Assembly: GCF_017742995.1 (NCBI RefSeq)
Contig: NZ_CP072425.1
Span: forward strand, 868,001 to 932,000
DNA: 64,000 bases
Direction: 5' to 3'
Source of the DNA: Pseudoalteromonas viridis
Lineage (GTDB): Bacteria > Pseudomonadota > Gammaproteobacteria > Enterobacterales > Alteromonadaceae
This document shows positions 39,192 through 48,038 of the stretch, piece after piece. The notes beneath the pieces were generated by a model, which was not told the origin of the DNA, did no database searches, and saw only the letters and a list, made by a program, of their open reading frames with translations. The first letter of the stretch is position 1. Each line of letters begins with the position of its first letter. The position numbers and the translations under genes are program-made.

Positions 39192-40396
39192 TGACCACTT
39201 TGAGTACGCCATTGCACGAGCAACTGACGGCCCTTTGCAGCGATCTTGACACCCCATTTTTTGTCTACGATCTGGATGCACTGAGTGCCCATGTCAGCCA
39301 ACTCACCGCACAGAACGTGGTGAAACTCTGGTATGCCGTCAAAGCCAATCCATTATCCAGTGTACTCAACACCCTGGATGACGCTGGCTTTAACTTTGAT
39401 GTTGCAAGCCGGGGCGAGCTCACACAGGTACTGGCTCAGGACATTGCGGCCGAACGCGTACTCAACACTGGGCCGGCCAAATCTCCGGCCCAAATCCAAC
39501 ATTTTCTCGATGCTGGCGTCACCACCTTTGTGGCTGAAAGCCTGAACCAGGTGCGCTGGTTAAACGATGCGGCCACGCAACATCAGAAAACCTTAACGGT
39601 GCTGCTGCGTGTGCAATTGCGCTGGCCAGCAGGCGATAAAAATCCACTCGGCGGCGACAGCCTGACCCCGTTTGGACTCGGGTGTGAACAGTGGCAGCAA
39701 CTCACGTTGAGCGACTATCCGGCACTGGATTTTGCGGGCCTGCATATTTTCCAGTGGGGCAATATGCTGGACGCGGCAAAACTTGCCAGCTTATGGCAGC
39801 AAATGGTGCCGCCTCTGAAGGCATTGAGTGACCAACTGGGCATGACGCTGAGGATCCTGGATCTGGGCGGCGGATTAGGCGTGCCTTATGAGCCGGATCA
39901 GCAACCGCTTGACTGGGATCAGATTATCGACAGCCTGGCCGCCATCAAGGCCGAAGCAGGCGTGCAGGAGCTGTGGATGGAGTTGGGCCGCTATGCGGTC
40001 GCGCATTGTGGCTACTATCTGAACCCGGTTGTAGAGCAAAAAGAAAACTATGACGAACATCAGCTGATCCTTGCAGGCGGTATCAATCACCTGCTGCGCC
40101 CGGCGGTAACCGGTCAGGCTTTTCCGGTCCAGGCGCTGCGCACATCTGCTGCCGCTGCTCGCCCGTATCATTTGCATGGTCCCTTGTGTACCGCACTGGA
40201 TCACCTCGGGACTCACACCCTGGGGGAGGACCTCGGGCATGGTGACTGGCTGATATTTAGCCAGTGTGGTGCCTATGGCTTTACCGAGAGCATGCCTTAC
40301 TTTCTGTGCCATGAATTACCGGCTGAATATGTCTTTAAACAGGGCCAGCTGTACTGCATCCGACAAAGTGAAAACGCCGACTATTACCTGAGGTAA
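39191..40396 (+). CDS. lysA: PLP-dependent decarboxylase, probably diaminopimelate decarboxylase
   Basis: 401-residue fold-type III decarboxylase. N-terminal TPFFVYDLDALSAHV; PLP lysine in LWYAVKANPLSSVL (near 53); phosphate loop LDLGGGLGVPYEP; C-terminal catalytic Cys in HGPLCTALDHLG (near 335), which matches the diaminopimelate decarboxylase pattern; later SQCGAYGFTESM. The neighbours (dapA, dapD, riboswitch) point to meso-diaminopimelate to lysine. Some features, such as the shortened middle, resemble carboxynorspermidine decarboxylases, so an experimental check would help. Confidence 0.82.
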   Translation: MTTLSTPLHEQLTALCSDLDTPFFVYDLDALSAHVSQLTAQNVVKLWYAVKANPLSSVLNTLDDAGFNFDVASRGELTQVLAQDIAAERVLNTGPAKSPAQIQHFLDAGVTTFVAESLNQVRWLNDAATQHQKTLTVLLRVQLRWPAGDKNPLGGDSLTPFGLGCEQWQQLTLSDYPALDFAGLHIFQWGNMLDAAKLASLWQQMVPPLKALSDQLGMTLRILDLGGGLGVPYEPDQQPLDWDQIIDSLAAIKAEAGVQELWMELGRYAVAHCGYYLNPVVEQKENYDEHQLILAGGINHLLRPAVTGQAFPVQALRTSAAAARPYHLHGPLCTALDHLGTHTLGEDLGHGDWLIFSQCGAYGFTESMPYFLCHELPAEYVFKQGQLYCIRQSENADYYLR

Positions 40397-40398
40397 GC

Positions 40399-41511
40399 AT
40401 GAACACAATCACACAGCAACACATTCAGGTTGGTGAAATCGCCAACGGCCTGCCTTTGACTATCCCGGTTTACCGACTGCAGGGCAATGGCAGCGGGCCA
40501 AATGTGTATATTCAGGCGAATATGCATGGTGCCGAAGTGCAAGGTAATGCGGTGATCTATGCACTGCTGGAGCAACTCAAGCACCTCTCCCTGGCAGGAG
40601 ATGTTACCCTGGTACCTTATGCCAACCCGATTGGCTGCAACCAGAAATCCGGCGAATTTACCCTGGGGCGCTTTGATCCCATTACCGGGGTTAACTGGAA
40701 TCGCATGTATCATGATCACAGCGCTTTAGTACAGCATTGTCTTGCAGAACACGCTGAAGACTCAGATAAAGCGCTCATCGCCGCCTTTCGCGCGCAGTTA
40801 TGTCAGGCAACCGAGGCACTGCTCGATGCACCTGCACATACCCTAACGACTGGCAGGCGCATTGCACTGACACTGCAAAAACTGGCGCATCAGGCCGATA
40901 TTGTGCTGGACCTGCACACCGGCCCGATTTCGGCTAAGCACTTATATTGCCCGGAATACGCCACAGACAGTGCGCGCTACTTTGATATTCCCCACGTATT
41001 GTTGATCCCCAATGAATTTGACGGTGCGATGGATGAGGCCAGTTTCTGCCCCTGGTGGCAACTGAGTAGCGCCTTACAAGCGCAGGGCCGCGACTTTCCC
41101 GTTGCCGTGGAAGCCTTTACCGTGGAACTGGGTTCTCAGGAAAAAATCGATCTGGATGAAGCGGTGGAAGATGCCAACAGCATCCTCAGCTACCTGACGC
41201 ACAAAGAAGTGATAGCAGATGGCAGTCATCAACCAAAAGACATCAAACGCTATGCCTGCGCGCTCAAAGATTACCTGACCTACTATGCGCCGATGGGCGG
41301 TATGGTGGAATATAAGGCGCCACTGGGCGGACACATTAAAACGGGAGACTGCATTGCGCGAATTTTGCGTATGGAGCAGTACTTGTCTGAAACGCCTTTG
41401 CATTCACTACGCCTGGATAAAGATGCCATTGCCATCCTTCATTTCGCCTCGGCGAGCGTTAATCAGGGCACTGAATTATATAAGTTTTTCACAAACTACT
41501 ATGAGCTATAG
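40399..41511 (+). CDS. AstE/M14-type succinylglutamate desuccinylase-like deacylase
   Basis: 370-residue zinc hydrolase of the AstE/aspartoacylase (M14) family. Zinc ligands are visible in QANMHGAEVQGN (HxxE, near 48) and LDLHTGPIS (His, near 170); the catalytic Glu is in AFTVELGSQEKID (near 250). It follows lysA by 2 bases and belongs to the riboswitch operon. Lysine synthesis needs removal of the acyl group added by DapD, usually by DapE (M20 family). This M14 enzyme could do that step instead, or act on another lysine-pathway intermediate. Specificity is inferred from context only. Confidence 0.8.
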   Translation: MNTITQQHIQVGEIANGLPLTIPVYRLQGNGSGPNVYIQANMHGAEVQGNAVIYALLEQLKHLSLAGDVTLVPYANPIGCNQKSGEFTLGRFDPITGVNWNRMYHDHSALVQHCLAEHAEDSDKALIAAFRAQLCQATEALLDAPAHTLTTGRRIALTLQKLAHQADIVLDLHTGPISAKHLYCPEYATDSARYFDIPHVLLIPNEFDGAMDEASFCPWWQLSSALQAQGRDFPVAVEAFTVELGSQEKIDLDEAVEDANSILSYLTHKEVIADGSHQPKDIKRYACALKDYLTYYAPMGGMVEYKAPLGGHIKTGDCIARILRMEQYLSETPLHSLRLDKDAIAILHFASASVNQGTELYKFFTNYYEL

Positions 41512-41609
41512 CAGCCCTTACGAACAGGCCTAGAGCTAGTTGGTATCACATACAGAATAGAATTACGATTGCGTGAGAGTAGGTGAGCAAACCTCACTTG
41601 CTAAGGTGG

Positions 41610-41640
41610 GGCGGCAACATACGTTGCCGCCGGCCTTTTT
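41610..41640 (+). terminator. Terminator of the lysine operon
   Basis: GGCGGCAAC (41610-41618) pairs with GTTGCCGCC (41623-41631) around a 4-base loop, followed by GGCC and five T residues. It lies about 100 bases after the deacylase stop and a few bases before the convergent small gene. Confidence 0.85.
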
Positions 41641-41645
41641 ACGCG

Positions 41646-41852
41646 TTAAAAAGGCTTAATACACACTTTATTGAGCGCTGAATAGCACCCATCGCCGGTT
41701 GGACAGCCAAAATATGCCGCAGTGTCGCAACCAAGTGAATGACAGGCAGGCGCGTCGGACCTGCCCCCAGCAATATGCGGCGTTTGCTGCTGCGACAGCG
41801 ACTGAACGTGAGTGAGTTGCTTGATACTTTTTTTGTGTAGTTTAATTTTCAT
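41646..41852 (-). CDS. Candidate ribosomal peptide (RiPP-type) precursor
   Basis: 68 residues with an excellent AAGGAGA site 6 bases before the ATG at 41852, so translation is likely. The N-terminal 30 residues form a polar leader beginning MKIKLHKKSIKQL and ending TPHIAGG, a double-Gly cleavage pattern seen in class I lanthipeptide-like and other precursor peptides (KLxKKxxxxL plus GG). The remaining 38 residues, the presumed core, are rich in Cys (5), Gly, Ser and Thr: ACHSLGCD, YFGCPTGDGCY and NKVCIKPF. No modification enzyme, protease or transporter lies within the window. It could also be a bacteriocin-like peptide or a small exported Cys protein. I do not recognise a named product. Confidence 0.62.
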   Translation of the reverse strand: MKIKLHKKSIKQLTHVQSLSQQQTPHIAGGRSDAPACHSLGCDTAAYFGCPTGDGCYSALNKVCIKPF

Positions 41853-41864
41853 GTAAATCTCCTT

Positions 41865-41881
41865 TTATGCATTTTGCATAA
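41865..41881 (-). promoter_or_regulatory. Perfect palindrome directly upstream of the peptide gene
   Basis: TTATGCA (41865-41871) and TGCATAA (41875-41881) form a 7-bp inverted repeat with a 3-base centre, ending 1 base from the AAGGAG site of the small peptide gene. It could be an operator or an mRNA hairpin that affects translation. Confidence 0.4.
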
Positions 41882-42023
41882 CTAACCTACTGCCATATTG
41901 AATAAAAATCAACCACCTCATACCTTGACAAAATGACAGACAGGCCCGCTTTGTCCTTCTTCGTTTTTTCTTTCCCGTGGTACTATGCTTATCTATTGCT
42001 ATTGACTAAGGACTTCACTGCCT

Positions 42024-43046
42024 ATGAAACTCAGGATGCTCGCTGCGCTATCTTTGCTGACCTCTTCTTCTGTACTCGCCAGTGAACAGGACGACCCGGA
42101 CGACTTAGAACTGATCAAACAATGTGTACTGAACGAGATCATCGCCGGAGATCAACAACAAACCGTTGCACAGCTCAAAACCTACTGCCAGAAGCTAAAC
42201 GAAACCCGCCTTAGTAAGCTGGACCGTCGCATGGCACGGGAAATGGTGACAGAAAACAACCGTAACGTGCTGACACCGCACAACCGCAACTATATTCTGC
42301 CGGCGACCTATGTCAAAAACCCAAATTCCCGACCCTTTGACGGATTAAAAGCCATTCAGGAGGAAGAAGGCGAGCCACTCGATCATATGGAGGTCAAATA
42401 CCAGATCTCGATGAAAGTGCCGCTGTACCGTCATTTTAAAGACAAAGATCAGGCGGTGTATGTTGGCGTGACACTACAATCCTACTGGCAGCTTTATAAC
42501 AAAGATATTTCCTCCCCGTTTCGTGAAACCAATTACGAGCCGGAGATCTTCTGGGTCAACTTTTTAGACGATGAGAACGTACTGTGGGGTGACGAGATGG
42601 CCATTATTCTGGGCGCATCTCACCAGTCAAATGGCCGCAGCCAGCCGAACTCGCGCTCCTGGAACCGCCTCTATGCCAACTTTATCTGGGAATATGAGAG
42701 CTTCGTATTTAGCTTTAAGCCCTGGTACCGCCTGCCAGAGGATGACAAGCCCGAGCCATTAGCGGCAAAAGGCGATGATAACCCGGATATTTATAAATAC
42801 ATGGGTTATTTTGAGCTCAGTGGAGCCTATCGCCATGGCAAGCATGAATTTGGTTTTATGACCCGGAACAATTTTAACAGCGACAACCATGGCGCCATAC
42901 AGCTCGACTGGTCATTTCCTCTGCTGGGTTCTTCGCGGGTACGTGGCTATGTGCAGTACTTCAATGGCTATGGCGAGAGTTTGATTGACTACAACGCCCA
43001 TATTCAACGTCTGGGCCTGGGTATCGCAGTCACCGATCTGCTCTAA
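42024..43046 (+). CDS. pldA: Outer membrane phospholipase A (OMPLA)
   Basis: Calcium-dependent phospholipase in the outer membrane, activated by dimerisation when membrane asymmetry is lost. 340 residues: signal peptide (MKLRMLAALSLLTSSSVLAS), an N-terminal extension of about 80 residues, then a 12-strand barrel. The catalytic signature GASHQSNGRSQPNSRSWNR holds the active-site His, Ser and Asn (near residues 199-215). Conserved FRETNYEPEIFW and FKPWYRLPED strands support it. The last residue is Leu, not Phe as usual for barrels. Confidence 0.94.
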   Translation: MKLRMLAALSLLTSSSVLASEQDDPDDLELIKQCVLNEIIAGDQQQTVAQLKTYCQKLNETRLSKLDRRMAREMVTENNRNVLTPHNRNYILPATYVKNPNSRPFDGLKAIQEEEGEPLDHMEVKYQISMKVPLYRHFKDKDQAVYVGVTLQSYWQLYNKDISSPFRETNYEPEIFWVNFLDDENVLWGDEMAIILGASHQSNGRSQPNSRSWNRLYANFIWEYESFVFSFKPWYRLPEDDKPEPLAAKGDDNPDIYKYMGYFELSGAYRHGKHEFGFMTRNNFNSDNHGAIQLDWSFPLLGSSRVRGYVQYFNGYGESLIDYNAHIQRLGLGIAVTDLL

Positions 43047-43085
43047 GCTCACTATCACGGCCTGCTGGTGCAGGCCGTACAAGCT

Positions 43086-43979
43086 TTATTTGATAACCAC
43101 AAATATACCTTCAAATTTCGCCACCAGCACATCGCCATCATAAACGTTCACCGGCACCCGGTATTTCGCTTTGCCTTCATCGTTGAGTGCGCTCAGCTCA
43201 CCACTACACTCAGCCAGTGTCACCGTCGCACAGGGTGCGGTCGTCAGCGGTTTAAGATACTGAATATTGGCATCCGCCAACACAATATTCCCTTCCAGGG
43301 CCAGCTCTTTGAGCGCCAGATAAGTCGCCCCCCAGCCGGTTAAGGTCGCCATGCTGTAAACCGATCCGGCAAACATCGAGTTATGCAGGTTCAGGTTTGC
43401 TTTGAGATCAGCACGAGTCGAGAACTGCCAGTCGGTATAGCTTTCTACCTTAATGCCCATCGCATCGCTGATGGGGATCGACTCGCGCCAGGTATCCTGT
43501 AACACTTGGGTCCATTGCGGGTGGCGGAACCAGCCCGGCTCACAAGGGCGCTGTTTAACCATTTTCCAGTGCTGCACATCGCCATAAGACAGGTGGGCTT
43601 TTTCAATCATTTTGTAGCCATGGCGCTCATAAAAGGCCAGTGCCCGCTCTCTGGCAAACAGCACCAGCTCTTCGGCTTTTTGCGTCCAGGCGATTTTTTC
43701 CAGCTCATGCAGCAAGCGGCTACCAAGGTGATGACCACGATGCGCCTCATCAACCGCCATGTAACGGACCTGGGCTTGCTGTTGATTATTAAAATGCAGG
43801 CGGGCTACACCAAGCACCTGACCTTCGTTATTTTTGATATAACGGTGCTCCGCTTCCTGCTCAAGATCGTCCTGCTCGCTGCCTCTGGGCTGATCCCAGG
43901 GGGCCCGCAATACCTGCCATCGTAATTGATAATACGCTTGCCAATCTTCACTGCTCTGTGGCGCTGTTATTTGAAACAT
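43086..43979 (-). CDS. Bifunctional GNAT acetyltransferase / hotdog thioesterase (YiiD family)
   Basis: 297 residues from the ATG at 43979 behind AGGAG; an in-frame start at 44042 is rejected. Residues 1-150 form a GNAT domain (YMAVDEAHRGHHLGSRLLHEL with the acetyl-CoA loop, LVLFARERALAFYERHGYKM). Residues 155-297 form a YiiD_C hotdog domain (NLHNSMFAGSVYSMATLTGWG, NIQYLKPLTTAP). E. coli YiiD-type proteins have been linked to malonyl-ACP decarboxylation and fatty acid initiation, so a similar role is possible. Adjacent dtd, pip and yihY match E. coli synteny. Confidence 0.85.
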   Translation of the reverse strand: MFQITAPQSSEDWQAYYQLRWQVLRAPWDQPRGSEQDDLEQEAEHRYIKNNEGQVLGVARLHFNNQQQAQVRYMAVDEAHRGHHLGSRLLHELEKIAWTQKAEELVLFARERALAFYERHGYKMIEKAHLSYGDVQHWKMVKQRPCEPGWFRHPQWTQVLQDTWRESIPISDAMGIKVESYTDWQFSTRADLKANLNLHNSMFAGSVYSMATLTGWGATYLALKELALEGNIVLADANIQYLKPLTTAPCATVTLAECSGELSALNDEGKAKYRVPVNVYDGDVLVAKFEGIFVVIK

Positions 43980-44194
43980 GGTGACTCCTGTGCTTTTCCT
44001 GTCGCCGAGGCGATATGCTCGGCCTGTGCAACCTGCTCCCACTTTTTTACGGGGAACTTTTGTCTAATTTATGGACCTTACCTTACAAGAAAAGTGGGCA
44101 ACTGGGAATGATTGGCCAGATTTGGCCAATTTGTCATGTAAATTCAACGAAACGCGCTGGCAGAACTGTAAAGCCCAGCTATGCTGATGTAACT

Positions 44195-44884
44195 ATGCAA
44201 GATTTTATAACCGAACCCGGCACCATCAGTAACGAGTTTGTGCACCAGAGTCATCAGCTCGGGCACCTGCTGTATTGGCACAAGCATGGCAAAATCAGCA
44301 TACAGGTACGTCAGGAAAAATCCTTACGCTGGTTACTGATAAACGACACACTGCAATCCGTGATTGAACTCAATCATCCGGAGAAACTGCTTTTTCCGCA
44401 TTTACAGGTATTAGCTGCATTGTGGCAAAAATGCCCCGCGCCAGGCAAAGTGCTGGAGCTGGGGCTCGGCGCCGGTGCCATCCGGGATTATCTGCATATC
44501 AGCTACCCGGACTGCCAGATCACCTCTATTGATAATAACCCGGACATCATTCACTGCTACAAGCGCTATTTTGGCGGCGATCCTATCTCAAATGTCAGCT
44601 GTAGCGATGCCTATCAGGCACTGGAAAACAATGGCCATTATGACTGGATCATCCTGGATTTGTTCAGTCAGCTGGATGCGCCGCGGTTTTTGTACGAACA
44701 CAAGTTTTACACACAAATTCGCGCCACACTCAACGAAGGCGGGCGACTGTATATTAATTTTCTTGCGGAACACGATTCGCAATTAAAACAGCTCGAGCAC
44801 CTGCTTATTACCAATTTTGGCAAAAAACCCTTCGTACACAAAGTGCCCGATTACGCCAATCACATTATTTCACTGACGCGCTGA
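44195..44884 (+). CDS. Spermidine synthase-like methyltransferase-fold protein
   Basis: 229 residues from the ATG at 44195 (MQDFITEPGTISNEFVHQS); an in-frame start at 44015 adds 60 residues without family character. The Rossmann core of the spermine/spermidine synthase family is visible: KVLELGLGAGAIRDYLHISY (near 90), ITSIDNNPDIIHCYKRYF, and DWIILDLFSQLDAP. The polyamine-binding Asp motif of true spermidine synthases is not clear, so the substrate is unknown. It is divergent from yiiD and convergent with dtd. Confidence 0.72.
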   Translation: MQDFITEPGTISNEFVHQSHQLGHLLYWHKHGKISIQVRQEKSLRWLLINDTLQSVIELNHPEKLLFPHLQVLAALWQKCPAPGKVLELGLGAGAIRDYLHISYPDCQITSIDNNPDIIHCYKRYFGGDPISNVSCSDAYQALENNGHYDWIILDLFSQLDAPRFLYEHKFYTQIRATLNEGGRLYINFLAEHDSQLKQLEHLLITNFGKKPFVHKVPDYANHIISLTR

Positions 44885-44897
44885 ATACACGGCTGGA

Positions 44898-45335
44898 TCA
44901 CACCGACAAGTTAAAGGTCACAGGACCATCGTTGCACAGGCTCACCTGCATATCGGCCGCAAAACGGCCAGTGGCCACACGCAATCCCGACGCTTTTGCC
45001 TGAGCAACAAAGTATTCGTAAAGCGCTTCGGCTTGCGCCGGTGTGGCTGCAGAAGAAAAGCTTGGGCGCATGCCTTTTTTGGTGTCCGCCGCCAGCGTAA
45101 ACTGAGAAACCACCAGCAACTCGCCTCCAATGTCTCTCAGGCTCAGATTCATTTTGCCCTGTTCATCGGTGAAAATACGATAGTTACTGATTTTGTGCAG
45201 CAAGCTGTCTGCACTTTTTTGCTCGTCGGCCTTTTCCACGCCAAGCAGGACCAGGATCCCCTGGCCAATTTGACCGACACACTCTCCCTCGACCACCACA
45301 CTGGCCTGACTGACTCTTTGAATTAATCCCTGCAC
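44898..45335 (-). CDS. dtd: D-aminoacyl-tRNA deacylase
   Basis: Hydrolyses D-amino acids wrongly attached to tRNA. 145 residues; signatures [21 protein letters not shown] (two parts), [25 protein letters not shown] (the SQFTL site), and [11 protein letters not shown] at the C-terminus (GP-cisPro motif). The start is a GTG at 45335 behind GAGGT. Confidence 0.96.
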   Translation of the reverse strand: MQGLIQRVSQASVVVEGECVGQIGQGILVLLGVEKADEQKSADSLLHKISNYRIFTDEQGKMNLSLRDIGGELLVVSQFTLAADTKKGMRPSFSSAATPAQAEALYEYFVAQAKASGLRVATGRFAADMQVSLCNDGPVTFNLSV

Positions 45336-45374
45336 TGTTACCTCAATGGTTTGCGGATATGATTGATAATGCGC

Positions 45375-46316
45375 CTAAAGTGCCAGCTTACACAGCAGCA
45401 GATCAGCAGCGCGACGTATGGCTTCGGAATATACTGCATTTGTGGCGCAGTGCCCAACTTCTTCGAGGATCAACAAGCGGGCATTGAGTTGATCCGCCAG
45501 TGCCTGGGCCATGGCAAAGCGGCAAACATAATCGTGGCGGCTATGGATCATCCAGACCGGTAAATGCTTGAGCTGTTCGGCCTGATGAAAGATCTGTTGC
45601 TCCTGAATAAAGCAGCGCGAGTTAAAATAGTGCACCATGATCCTGGCTTGCTGTACCACAGCCTGTTCATGGTCTAGCTGATAGCGCTGTGCCTGACTTC
45701 CCACGCTCAGCTGGCGGTCCCAGTCATGCCACTGCTGCGCTGCCCGACGCACTGCCACTTCGTCATCACAGTGGAGTAACTGCGCGTAGCGCGCCAATAC
45801 CGCCTTGTAGTCGGCCTCTCCCTGACTGAACATCTGATAGCGCTCCGGATAGAATTGGGCGCCAACACCACTGACGCCATACAACCACTGTAAGTCACTC
45901 TGGCACGCCAAAAAAGACGCCCACAGTATTAGGCCCTGCACCCGCTCTGGATGACGCTGAGTAAACAACAATGCCAGTGTAGCGCCCCAGGAGCCACCGG
46001 CCAGTACACACTGGCTGATGTCCAGATAAGACAGCAAATGCTCAATATCTTGTAGTAAATGCTCGGTGGTGTTAAACGTGAGTTGTTGCGGCGAAGACTG
46101 GCCACAGCCGCGCTGGCTGTACAATATAATGCGATAGCGTTGTGGGTTAAAATAACTGGCCGAGCTGCGACACAAGCCGCTGCCCGGGCCGCCATGACAG
46201 ATCACCACCGGGATCCCGGTCTCCAGACCAAACTCTTCTACGTGTAGCTGGTGTCCATCAGACACCGCCAAATGAAAACTCCGCCGCGGCGACTCCAGCC
46301 GATATAATTGCGTCAT
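45375..46316 (-). CDS. pip: Prolyl aminopeptidase
   Basis: Alpha/beta-hydrolase removing N-terminal proline. 313 residues. Visible are the oxyanion-hole CHGGPGSGLCRSSAS, the nucleophile elbow LAGGSWGATLALLF (Ser near 110), and QRGCGQSSPQ, all typical of the family. The catalytic His is in EEVGHCATNA. An AGAGGTG site precedes the ATG. It sits 11 bases after yihY and upstream of dtd, in one unit. Confidence 0.93.
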   Translation of the reverse strand: MTQLYRLESPRRSFHLAVSDGHQLHVEEFGLETGIPVVICHGGPGSGLCRSSASYFNPQRYRIILYSQRGCGQSSPQQLTFNTTEHLLQDIEHLLSYLDISQCVLAGGSWGATLALLFTQRHPERVQGLILWASFLACQSDLQWLYGVSGVGAQFYPERYQMFSQGEADYKAVLARYAQLLHCDDEVAVRRAAQQWHDWDRQLSVGSQAQRYQLDHEQAVVQQARIMVHYFNSRCFIQEQQIFHQAEQLKHLPVWMIHSRHDYVCRFAMAQALADQLNARLLILEEVGHCATNAVYSEAIRRAADLLLCKLAL

Positions 46317-46327
46317 TGCACACCTCT

Positions 46328-47212
46328 TTATTCTGGTGTGTCTTGATCCTCACAATCCTTTTCGGACAAACAGGCAGTAAACTCGGCCCCTAACAGCACC
46401 ACCATCCAGGACAAGTAAACCCAGACAAACAGAATAGGCACTGTGGCCAGGGCGCCGTAGATCACCTCATACGAGGGAAAGTGGCTGATATACAGGGCAA
46501 AGCCTTTTTTAGTTAGTTCAAATAACAAAGCCGCAAAAAACGCCCCGGGTATCGCTGCCTGATAAGACACGCGTGTATTTGGTACTAAAGTATAGAGCAT
46601 AAAAAAGCCTGCCATGGAAATAACATAGGGCAAAAGCTTCAATAAGAAACCGCTGAACCCCGGGATCCCCTGATCGGCAAACGATACCAGCGAAACGATA
46701 TAAGAGGTCACCCCTATGCTGGCACCCAGCAACACCGGGCCCAGTGTCAGTACCATCCAGTAAATCGCGAAGGAAATCATCATGGGCCGGGACTTTTCAA
46801 CCCGCCAGATACGATTAAGCGCCGCATCCACATTGCGGATCAGTAACAGCGCAACCGCCGTCAAAAAACCAATCCCCACCGCGGTCATCTCATTGGCATT
46901 GCCGGTAAAGGCACTGATGTGAGATTTGATGGTGTCTGTCGAGGTGGGCACAAAGTTATTAAAAATAAAGTTTTCTATCGCATCCCGGGCATCCTGAAAG
47001 CCGGGAAAGGCACTGAAAATCGCCACCCCAACCGCCACCAGCGGGATCAGCGATAATAAGGTCACATACGCCAGATAACCGGCGTTGATGGTCAGTTGAT
47101 CTTCCTGACAACGTTTAAAAAAGCGCTGCCACCAGTCGGGCTGGCTTCTGAGCAAAGCACGACATTGCAAGTCAAGACGTTGCAACCGCAGGCGCCATAA
47201 TTCATTCATCAT
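46328..47212 (-). CDS. yihY: YihY/BrkB family inner-membrane protein
   Basis: 294 residues with six to seven hydrophobic segments; once misannotated as RNase BN. Typical opening FFKRCQEDQLTINAGYLAYVTLLSLIPL, then GIGFLTAVALLLIRNVDAALNRIWR and the terminal VYLSWMVVLLGAEFTACL. Function not established. It starts the yihY-pip-dtd unit (two ATGs at 47212 and 47209). Confidence 0.92.
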   Translation of the reverse strand: MMNELWRLRLQRLDLQCRALLRSQPDWWQRFFKRCQEDQLTINAGYLAYVTLLSLIPLVAVGVAIFSAFPGFQDARDAIENFIFNNFVPTSTDTIKSHISAFTGNANEMTAVGIGFLTAVALLLIRNVDAALNRIWRVEKSRPMMISFAIYWMVLTLGPVLLGASIGVTSYIVSLVSFADQGIPGFSGFLLKLLPYVISMAGFFMLYTLVPNTRVSYQAAIPGAFFAALLFELTKKGFALYISHFPSYEVIYGALATVPILFVWVYLSWMVVLLGAEFTACLSEKDCEDQDTPE

Positions 47213-47320
47213 TACACAGGTTTACAGAGTGAGTTTTGCACATCTTACCAATCCCAGTCATAATTCATAGAGTCAGATTTAAGTATAAGCCGTTATGTAT
47301 CAACTGCATTAGGAAAGCCG

Positions 47321-47983
47321 ATGAACAATTCTGTGTTAACAACGAGCCTCATTATCTTAAGCCTGAGCCTGCTCAGTGCCTGTCAAAGCGCGTACTACGC
47401 CGCCTGGGAAAAAGTCGGGGTGCATAAGCGCGAGATTTTAGTGGACCGTGTGGAAAATACCAAAGAAGCACAACAGGTCACACAACAGGAGTTTCAGTCT
47501 GCGCTGGAGCGCCTGACCACTTTGATTAACTTTGATGGTGGCGAATTACAAAGCGTGTATCAGCAACTCAATGATGATTACCTTGCCAGTGAAGCTGCAG
47601 CGCAGGACGTGCGCACCAACATAGACAAGGTAGAGGATGTTGCCGAAGCCCTGTTCTCTGAATGGCAGGACGAACTGACGCAGTATTCGAGCGCCAAACT
47701 TAAGCGCCAGAGCGAGCAAAAACTGCGTCAAACGCAGCTCCAGTTTGACAAGCTGCTGCGCTCAATGCGCGCCAGCGAAGCCAAGATGCAGCCGGTCCTG
47801 GATTCGCTCAAAGACAATGTGCTGTACTTAAAGCACAACCTCAATGCCCAGGCAATTGCCGCCATCAAAGGCGAATTCAGTGGTTTAAAACGCGATATTC
47901 AGTCGCTTATCACGGATATGAACCGCTCTATTGAGGACTCCAACACCTTTATTGCCAGCATGAACAGTACCAATCAGCCATAA
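47321..47983 (+). CDS. DUF2959 family lipoprotein
   Basis: 220 residues. A lipobox (LLSAC, Cys near residue 21) ends the signal peptide, so the mature protein is a lipid-anchored helical protein. The start of the mature chain, YYAAWEKVGVHKREILVDRV, is the characteristic DUF2959 opening. The rest is predicted mostly helical with heptad patterning. Function unknown; it probably sits at the outer membrane, since no Asp follows the Cys. Confidence 0.85.
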   Translation: MNNSVLTTSLIILSLSLLSACQSAYYAAWEKVGVHKREILVDRVENTKEAQQVTQQEFQSALERLTTLINFDGGELQSVYQQLNDDYLASEAAAQDVRTNIDKVEDVAEALFSEWQDELTQYSSAKLKRQSEQKLRQTQLQFDKLLRSMRASEAKMQPVLDSLKDNVLYLKHNLNAQAIAAIKGEFSGLKRDIQSLITDMNRSIEDSNTFIASMNSTNQP

Positions 47984-48038
47984 ACGAGACGCCATGTTCA
48001 GCAACGGTTAGCGCTGTCAGTTAACCGTTGCTACCGAG

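Noticed and set aside
44015-44194. 60-residue N-terminal extension of the spermidine synthase-like gene
   Set aside because: Runs through the divergent promoter region and shows no conserved features; the ATG at 44195 fits the family better.
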